A stretch of 64,000 bases of DNA, taken from Reticulitermes lucifugus. Taxonomy: Eukaryota > Arthropoda > Insecta > Blattodea > Rhinotermitidae. This document shows, in pieces, positions 56,010-64,000 of this stretch. Within the stretch, counting starts at the first letter, position 1, and each line of letters starts with the position of its first letter. Position numbers and translations under genes: made by a program. The notes beneath the pieces are model-generated. The model did not search any database. It saw nothing but the letters and a program-made list of their open reading frames with translations, and was not told the DNA's origin. Location: positions 1 to 64,000 of the forward strand of contig JAKCWW010001172.1 of assembly GCA_026260175.1 (NCBI GenBank). Reading direction: 5' to 3'.

Positions 56010-57580
56010 TTTTAAGACACTGAAACGTCTATTACCATATTCATAAGAAATTTATGTTTTTCATTTCCTGTGGTTGTAGTAACATGTTTTGTTATGCTAC
56101 ATCAACGACTTTCTTATCACAATCTGTCACTTGTTTTGATTATGTCATAATCGTGTCATAAGAAAAACGTTTGATTACGATAAAAGGTCTTCGTATATTA
56201 TAACAAAACACAATATTCTTACGAGTCCGGCATTTGACTTATCTTGAAATTGAATCTCTCATATGCCTTTACACACTATATATTTAATAATATTAATTCT
56301 TAAATATTATTTTGCCTTGTAGACATATATTCCACATGTGGTCTGTTGTGTTAGAGATTTCCAGTTAAATTTCTCATCCATCTCTAAGCACTATATGCCC
56401 AATCCTTTTCTTTTTATTGATTTTACCGACGTAACAATGATTTGTGAAATGTACACACGTCATGAAACGCTTCTTTACACAATTTTCTCGTCTTTGACTT
56501 TTGTCTATACGTTCCGCTTTTCCTCTTTGTATAGGCTAACTCTTTTCCATCATTACGTTTTTCACTTTTCTGTCAATTTATTTTCCTGAGCACAATGTAC
56601 TGAAGCACCCTGAATCAGTTCTCTTGCAGTAGGTTCGGGGGTTGAGTTTCACTGCAATATGAAACAAGAGGTTTTGTTTTGCACATTTTTAAAATTAGGA
56701 TTTTAAATTGGAGAAGATAAGATAAAGCATTCTTAATTTACTTGTAGGCACACTCCAAAAACTGAATCTGATCTTAGTATCCTCTTCAATATAATTTTGA
56801 TTTGTATTATCTTTACCAAGTGCTTGAACATCGCATTGTGATCGGAAGATGTGCTACTTTCTCTACGACTTCGTCTTATTCGGTTGAACTGACATGGAAT
56901 TATGTGTGTGATCATGCACACGTAATCAAGAATTAATAAATTATGGGTTTCATTACTCATCGTTACTACTAAGGAAGGATGCACATAGCACGCGTGGGGA
57001 ATAAAGAAATGCATAGACAAGTGTTAGATGAGATGAGAGAGGATATTAGAATGAATGTTAGGTAAATAAATGTATCGGTTTTAACTGCTTCGTATGGCTC
57101 AGGATACGGTGAGATGACAGATATTTTTAAACACGTGAATGAACATTGCAGTTCTATAAGCACAAGGACCAGATGAACTCATATCAGTATGTAGTTAAGA
57201 AAAGTCCTGCACTACCGAGGTAATTATTATCGATTAGGTCTAGGTCCTTTGACGAGGTTTCTTTGGAAACATATTTACATATTCATTCAATAAATGATTG
57301 TTTCCCTTCACAAGCCTTTTCGTGTTAGCAATGTGTGTGTGTGTTTTATTCAGCTACGTACATCAGTAGCTATTCAAAATGCTGCTTCAAGAGTTTTCTA
57401 ATACAGACTCCTGATTAATTTGACCGCTGTTATCCTTCATGCAAATTCTACCTTAAACTAGGCCATGACCGCTTCCTTCTATATCCCTTCAGTTCATTAT
57501 TCAATCTTGTCCTACCATTTGACATTATACAGTGTGTGTCTATTCGTGGTTACGTTTATAAAATTAAAGACAAGCTGTCT
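56010..57580. other. No gene recognised
   Basis: About 1.6 kb of AT-rich unassigned sequence. Frames at 56338-56589 and 56733-57020 have no recognisable domain. Confidence 0.4.
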
Positions 57581-57584
57581 CGGA

Positions 57585-57775
57585 GCTTCATTAAGCACCA
57601 TGCCATGAAGGCAGATGTCGAAGTGGCGGTATAGATCCACCAATTCTTAGACTCGGCACTAGATAGAAGTGAGTTAGTAGCTTCACGTTTCGGCTTCTTT
57701 GACCCGTAGAAAGAACAACTGGGATCCGCTGAAAAGGAGACTGGGTGGGCCCCAGAACCGGTTGGGGAGCTATTG
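57585..57775 (-). mobile_element. SINE-1 copy, antisense
   Basis: The plus strand shows CATGCCATGAAGGCAGATG, GCGGTATAGATCCACC, AATTCTTAGACTCGGCACTAG, GAAAAGGAGACTGGGTGGGC and CCCAGAACCGGTTGG. The head half beyond this block is missing. Confidence 0.7.
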
Positions 57776-57779
57776 TTGA

Positions 57780-58960
57780 ATGAATAAATAAATGTGTATT
57801 TTCAGTACTACAGTTTTCGTTCCTTATCATGAGTCATTCCAGTAGCAGCGCACACTGGCTTGATTAGCGGCTATCAACGTTGTTAACTGACTTGAAAGGC
57901 TTGGGGGTATTGAACGGAGATTGGTTCAACTTATCTATCTAGATCTCCTGGAGCCTCGGGAGGTCGGGCGTTCCATGACTTGCTATTGTACCTACCGGTA
58001 GGACACGCATTGTTTAGCAACCAATTTCAGAATATGCAAATAAGTCACGGTTTATGCTATCTTAGTCTCCCAGATCCCCCGTCATGATAGTGACTTATGA
58101 CTGGCAATTTTTTATCTACTTTAAAAATATCTCGTGCTTTATCTACGATATAATAACATTTCTTATATTATTTGTTCAGTAAATTGATTCCAATATATCG
58201 ACCGGTTATACTGTAGGGTAAAAATGTATCAAAGAAAGGGGTGAAGAAATGACGCACGAAATTGTCTTTCACGTATTGAACTAAACTCTTCTTAATGTTT
58301 TATGTTCATTTTATTTAAATTTATATTATTTTACTTAGTTAGCGACTCTATTTGCAGTAATTTTTCCGTACATATTATTTTAAAATCCACGGGGAGAGAG
58401 ACTGCTTCAGATGCCTGGGTATAGATTGAAGGAAAACATAACTTAGGGAAATGAGATGTGAGAAAGTAAACTGGATTCAGCTGGCTGATAGTAACGCCCA
58501 GCACGGCAATAAACCTTCGAATCCACGAAGGAAGACTTTTTCTCGTGACCAACTGTGCAACTACTGTTTATTATTTTCACAAAGAAGCAGTATTGAATTA
58601 ATTGACTGTGAGACACGGATTTGGAATACTTACCAAAATGTTTTGATATTTTTACAAGTAAAAAAGTTCCCACCAATAAGTAGAAATCAGGAATATCCTC
58701 AGGACAATTGATTTCTGGCGAGGGAGTTCAACCTCATATTTCTTATTAACTATAGTGGTTAAGGTCTTGATATTTTTGCTTCGCTATTAGCCTAGTTCTA
58801 GTTCTAGTTTTATTCATGAATATTATTGCACTTTTGTTCGTAGAAGTGGCAAAAACATTATTTTTCGAAAGGAAATACACTGCGCTCCTTTTCCTAAATT
58901 TTAGGCATTACCATTGCTTAATGTAGCTTCTCTTCGTGAAAGTGGTAACTACAAGTGCTT
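57780..58960. other. No gene recognised
   Basis: Unassigned. Short TTCTAG units occur around 58794-58810. Confidence 0.4.
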
Positions 58961-58968
58961 CGTGTGTG

Positions 58969-59060
58969 TTGTTTAGGTATATTCATGTATATATTAACTG
59001 ATTTTTTTATTTTGTTGTTTAGGTATATTAATATACATACTAACTGATTTTTTTTTAATT
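58969..59060. repeat. 46-bp tandem duplication
   Basis: TTGTTTAGGTATATT begins at 58969 and again at 59015, and both units end in TAACTGATTTTTTT. The two copies differ at only a few positions, so the duplication is recent relative to the surrounding decay. Confidence 0.8.
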
Positions 59061-59064
59061 TTTC

Positions 59065-60580
59065 ACTCAAGAATGTCACCACATCATTTGTTCCCTGATT
59101 TTGTTTCGTACTTTTACCACTATAATTCTTAAATGCTTCTTTCTCTATTCGTGGAAGTGGCTGTGATAATGTATGTACACATTTTATGAACGTAGGCAAG
59201 CGGATTATGTATATTCGTCTTTTTTGTTTTGTTTATGCACGCTTCTTACGTCAATTTTTCTGTTCTTTGCTATGACCACAGTATTAACTGCTGATCTAAG
59301 CACGTCGCGATATTGGGTCTCACTTCCGTGCAACAGCCGTGATGTTAAGCGTGCTTTGTGAATCGGAGGGCGTGAAATAGTTCTAGTGGTCAGAGAAAGG
59401 AACATTAATTTAACATTTTTTTATTTAGTCGCTGAAATACCCATTATACTGATCTTCTTTACGAATAAATAAAGCATATTTTTTTCTTGTTTCGTCTGTC
59501 TCTCTCTCTTCATCGCTGTCTTCATTTCTACGTCTGTGATAAGCAGGCGATCTTCCCTTTTCCAATTTTCGTAACGTGCTCCCATCTCCTTATTTTTTAT
59601 CATTACGATTTCATTTTAACGTAACATGCGATTCGCCACTCTGTCATAGAAGATTACATTGATTGGACGTCTGCTAATAGATGGCAAGCAAGGGGGAGTA
59701 AAGAGAAAGATGAGGTAAAGGCAGACGGAAGGACGGATCTAGTTCTTTAGAACACATCACTAAGCATAAGTGGCCACCAGGCTGGTCTGCAAATGACTGG
59801 TTTCGTTTCTGTGACTCTTCAGGTGAGCATCTGCTGTTGCAGAACAATTACGGCCAGTCAGACATTCGGAACATCATTGGCACCTCCAAACGTGTGCCAA
59901 TAACAATTGTAACTGTTTACATTACTTTGGTTTCGTTCCTCAATATCTCTTTGGTGCTCTTATTTTTTTCTCTTCTATTTGTTGCTTCATCATGTCCAAT
60001 CTTTATCTTTCATTTCCCGATTTTTCTTTTCATTTATTTTTAGAGTTACTTTTCTTTATTCTCTATTTATTTCACACCTACTGTTTGGCATATTTTAAGC
60101 TTATATTTCCGGTTTCTCACCGCCTAGGCCGGCATTAGATATCAGGGCAGTTAGTATGGATTTAGAATGAAGAGATTTTCACTGGATGAGTTTATCTCTG
60201 AGTACTACTTCATTCCTCTGTCAGTTATCATTCTGCTATTTTTTCATGCTTATATTCATTCGTCTACACGACATTTTATAGTCTACATGCTGACAGTGTC
60301 GTTCAATAATTCACAAAGGGCATTGCAATCTTTTTGTAAATGATTGAAGGTAAAGAGGGTTCTGTACACGAGACAGGTGAGTGCTGATAACTCTGACAGT
60401 AGCATTTTCTTATGAGGATCAGATGTGGGCCATTTACTGCCCACATGTACCATTGGTAGTGACGACGAACGCTGAGACGTGAATTAACGAGCATATTACC
60501 AAGGACGTCTAGTTGAAAGCTTGATAAATTCTTTCGCACTTAACTTTTGTCTTTATTTTGGATCTTTCTATTTGAAGTTA
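59065..60580. other. No gene recognised
   Basis: About 1.5 kb of AT-rich sequence with pyrimidine-rich runs (for example 59490-59512 and 59960-60050), which produce hydrophobic-looking open frames that I judge spurious. Confidence 0.4.
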
Positions 60581-60584
60581 TTTT

Positions 60585-60805
60585 TGTGTGATGCTGCGGA
60601 CGTACCGCAGTCTTGAGGATTATTGTGCAACCCTGTGATGAAGATGATAGCTTTTTTTTCAAATTTCCAAGTAACGGAGCACCGGTGGAATGAAATTCCT
60701 GTCCCAGTGCCACTTTGCCCACAACAAATCCCACATGGACGGACGGGGGATCGAACCCGGTGAGAAGCCGGCGACTAAGCACCTGAGCCATGGCACGGAC
60801 ATTTG
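60585..60805 (-). mobile_element. SINE-4 copy with internal deletion
   Basis: On the minus strand the head GTGCCATGGCTCAGGTGC, TTAGTCGCCGGCTTCTCACC is followed by GGGTTCGATCCCCC (B box, 60747-60758), TCCATGTGGGATTTGTTG and GGCAAAGTGGCACTGGGAC. The block normally between GGGACAGG and ATTTCATTCCACCGG is deleted. The end has CTGCGGTACGTCCGCAGC. Confidence 0.8.
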
Positions 60806-60809
60806 AAGT

Positions 60810-62262
60810 AGTTACTCTTTTTTGACACCTTACTACAAAACCCAGCACTTAAAGACTTATTCTCCCCATAAAGGTACCTGACAATTTATTATTGGAAACT
60901 GATGTGCCAGAAAATAGTCATACTTGAATACTACACATTCGCAGAAGAGAATCTTGCGAGCGAAGCGAGAAAAATATTACACTTGGTCACAACTTTAGCA
61001 GTGGGATAAATCATGTGTAGCAGTTATTGAAGAAGCAACGTCTTTTCGTGTCACTAGGTGCTCGCATGATTACACAATTTCCAGTATTTCCTCGTCCAAA
61101 AATTATACGGAGCCTTGGAGGCAATAGATATTCCTACGAGTAATATTAGATTCCTTTCACGCAATCTTTAATATTCAAAATATTGCTTTTATAGTCTGCC
61201 ATTGTCAATTTGACTGCAATTGAATTTGCTGGCCAGTAACGTTTTATAAGTAGAAACTCGTCTATATAATATTCTACGAATCTGTTCCTACCTTCCAGAC
61301 AGCCCACCACATCTCCATTAAAAATGCCCGTCTGTTAAAGGCGTTAAAGTAAAATAATTGTTCTGAGAACAAAAGGAAATCTATAAACTTGCTGACAATA
61401 TGTCTCTTTATGTATCGTTAATGTATGCAGTATGCGAGTACATGGTCACCACTGACATACAAAGTGTTAATGTAGGGATACTTATATGCGTAAATCATTT
61501 TCAAGATAACGTTACCCAGGAGGGAGAAGGGTGCACAATATCTTGGTCAGAGCCGTACAAGGAGAAGGACAAGCCGGTCCGTGATATCGGTAACTGTAAT
61601 AATAGACTGCTACCGGGCGTTTTCGTGACGTCACGAGAACAGAAGAAGATCGATCTGACGTCAGCCGTACTGACATACTCATGATAGATGTCTGTAATTA
61701 AAAAAAAAGTGACCAGTCATTCCGAGTTGCTTATGACGATGGCGTGTGGATTTTCTTTCCTTTTTATTCCCTTTCCACGTCACAATTTTCTCTTTCTCTT
61801 TCATTTGTCTTTTTCTTCCTCTCAATTCTTCTGTTGCTGCCATTATAGGATAGAGCGAGATTGCACCCGGGTGGTCAAGAGATTTCTGGACATTCGTCAC
61901 AACATGACGAAAATGAAATTGAAACACGACTTGACAGACATGAGTTCCTTCTGTTTTTATGTACAGTAATGCAATCACAGTCCTGCTATTAGGTTTGTTT
62001 TGTGTGACGGCATTTCAAGCTACCTTGAAGTAGCTAAAGCAAAGGATCTGGAATTGTAAGCATACAGGACGTTGCAACTGTGTGATGTATCATAAATTTC
62101 TCAGCTTCAGTTTATATTAACATGACATTGTCTTGTATTGAATCTGAAAAAAATTAATACATAATAAAAGCAGATATTTTTGTGAGGAAACCTCTAGGGA
62201 AGATTTTCTTCTGTGAAACTGGATGTCGTTGAGAGAACAGTATTAGAATTGACTTTAAACAA
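60810..62262. other. No gene recognised
   Basis: Unassigned. The frames on opposite strands at 61679-61978 cover the same pyrimidine/purine-biased segment and cannot both be real; neither has a recognisable domain. Confidence 0.4.
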
Positions 62263-62267
62263 ATAGG

Positions 62268-62372
62268 GTAGTGGTGTGTGGAGTGATATCAGAAGGATAA
62301 GTGTAGGGGTAAGTGGCGGCATTCTATGAAAACGGTACACATACCTTTGGGTTCCATACAGTGTCATTAACT
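62268..62372 (+). mobile_element. Possible LINE coding fragment
   Basis: GATAAGTGTAGGGGTAAGTGGCGGCATTC, with TATGAAAACGGTACACATACC and TTTGGGTTCCATA, parallels the [18 protein letters not shown] block of the LINE at 41.25 kb. It is short and diverged, so this is tentative. Confidence 0.35.
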
Positions 62373-62374
62373 TT

Positions 62375-64000
62375 AGCTCAGTGACCATGACCGTCTAGGG
62401 AAGTACCGTGTCACGGTGTCAGGTATACTCAAATACTAATAATTTTGCACAGTAGGAACTTGATAATGAATTGGCAAATGAATAAAAATAAGCCTTTCCC
62501 GCATCTATTATTTCCCTAATTTCTTCATGACCTAGTTAAAGTACCACTGCAAAGCTATTCACACTGCGTAGTGATAGCATTCGCGTACTGGATTTGTTCG
62601 TGTCATCAGGTGAAAGGTATGGAAGCATCTCCTCAGTTAATCCAGACAAAAGTAGTTACTGCCAATCATCCGTCAGGCCCTAAATATTATTTCCGATCGT
62701 CAGAGTAATTCATAACGGCTGAGTTATGTCTATCACGATTTCTTGTCTTACAAATTCTTTGTCCAGTCTTCGTCATGCTCACCTTTTGTTTCTGTTCCTT
62801 CGTGTTGTCGTGTAGGTAATGCGGCAAATTGTGAATGTTGATGGCGGCACCGCAAACCGAACAATAAACGTCACCTTTTGATACGCACCTGGACGCGACA
62901 TTACCAGATTATTACAACCACTAGTGATGCCGATTATCTTCGGTCTGGAGGCAAAGAAGTTGAAATGGGGCTTTATGTATTGCAGCTACGCTGTGGCATC
63001 TATCATATACTTTTATTATGGAGCTTCTTACTGTACAGGATTCATAATGTGTTTGATTAAACACTTTTCCGACTTGAGGTGCCAACCCTATCTTCTATTT
63101 TGATGATGGCACGAAGAGTATTGTAGGTCCCTGTGTAACCGTCTCCAATTTGAGAAGCAAATAGTAGCTGCTCTAAGACACTCCTAGTGTTTTATGGAAC
63201 CCGAATATGTGTTATCATTTCAGGAAATGCCAAACGCTGTAACATATTCTAACCCAAATAAATCAAGTCATTTATTAAAGTAGTCTATATATATTATATT
63301 TGTACTAAATGTATCGATGTTTATAAATAGTACCTTTCGAACACTTTTAAGCCTACAATTTATCTAAATTCTATATGAACATGTAGTTACTAACTCACAG
63401 GTAACAAATTTCCTCTTCACTGCAAAGAGCAATCAGTTAATGCAGTTCGGAGAAGTAGTTGCTCTTTGTAATGATAGTCATGTGAGAGACATAAGTGCAA
63501 TATATATTAAAGCAAGTGGTACATATATTTACCACTGGACTCGAGAATCTTAATTTTGGTGTTCTTGGAAGTCCCGTTCTTTGCATTTCGTAAAATGCCT
63601 TCTGCAATCCGATATGACGAATTTTACATTAAATACGTTTTTATGACAATGGCACTATATTTATGTAAACCGAAATGCTAAATTTGCGCCGCTTTCACAC
63701 AAGTTAAGTTCTTGATATTTATCAATATTCCAACCCTTAGAAAGTTCGCTTATAATTGATTATGTTTTGTATTTGGATCAAACCTAAGACCCAAGTTTTG
63801 CTTGTTACATACGACAATTCATAATTTTATTTCAGAGCACAATGTTTTGCACTTTTCTCTGTACAGAAATAATTTCCTAAAATATTTTTCTCGTAATTTA
63901 ATAATAATTATACGGCTTAATTTCAGAGAGTGTAACGAATATAAATCGTAACATGCAGTTTTTACTAGAAAAATCTATAAATATCAACTGGAATCTTACA
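62375..64000. other. No gene recognised
   Basis: The last 1.6 kb is AT-rich, without recognised repeats, transposon ends or coding potential. Confidence 0.45.

Overview
This window reads as non-coding DNA from an animal nuclear genome, AT-rich and full of old, degenerate transposable elements. The repeats suggest an insect, most likely a polyneopteran (cockroach/termite, grasshopper/cricket or stick insect). The reasons are an abundance of tRNA-derived SINEs, a non-LTR retrotransposon tail ending in (TTAG)n, a mariner remnant, and an element carrying a DUF4817-like helix-turn-helix fragment. The lineage is inferred from family resemblance only. I find no host protein-coding gene, rRNA gene or functional tRNA gene. 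The open reading frames are short and none has a convincing host domain. One 143-base interval flanked by splice-site consensus on the minus strand (11603-11745) is the only exon candidate, and it is weak.

Layout. 0-12 kb: a degenerate tandem repeat with an inverted repeat (0.46-1.15 kb), two hammerhead-like loci (5.4 and 6.3 kb), a SINE-3 copy (7.1 kb) and several SINE-1 copies (3.5, 8.5, 9.5, 10.1, 11.1 and 12.0 kb). 12-20 kb: a long stretch without recognised elements, then a cluster of inverted-dimer elements (12.5, 16.3, 17.6 and 19.1 kb), a PIF/Harbinger-like MITE with clear terminal inverted repeats and TTA duplications (18.5 kb) and another SINE-1 copy (19.8 kb). 20-34 kb: back-to-back SINEs around a 50-N gap (22.7-23.1 kb), a 386-bp foldback carrying two hammerhead-like motifs (27.4-27.8 kb), and a long-TIR element with the DUF4817-like remnant (33.7-34.3 kb). 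34-46 kb: SINE-4 and SINE-3 copies, a mariner pseudogene (39.0-39.5 kb), the best LINE remnant (41.25-41.73 kb), a further hammerhead-like unit (43.5 kb) and SINE-2 around the second 50-N gap (45.4-45.7 kb). 46-64 kb: a 53-66-bp degenerate tandem array, another copy of the repeat seen at 0.46-1.15 kb, a LINE fragment, two more SINE-4 copies, and long unassigned stretches.

The most interesting signal is a set of dispersed elements that share a small RNA-like fold resembling a minimal type I hammerhead ribozyme: CTGANGA, a GC-rich stem II, GAAA, a 2-4-nt loop and UH. At four places (5.4, 17.7, 27.4-27.7 and 43.5 kb) the flanking stem I sequence differs between loci, yet its two strands remain complementary. 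That is covariation, and it points to a selected structure. Several of these units occur as head-to-head inverted pairs. Hammerhead motifs are known from Penelope-like retroelements and from other repeats such as cave-cricket satellite DNA. I see no Penelope reverse transcriptase here, so these would be non-autonomous relatives or a separate family. Most copies carry core substitutions and are probably inactive.
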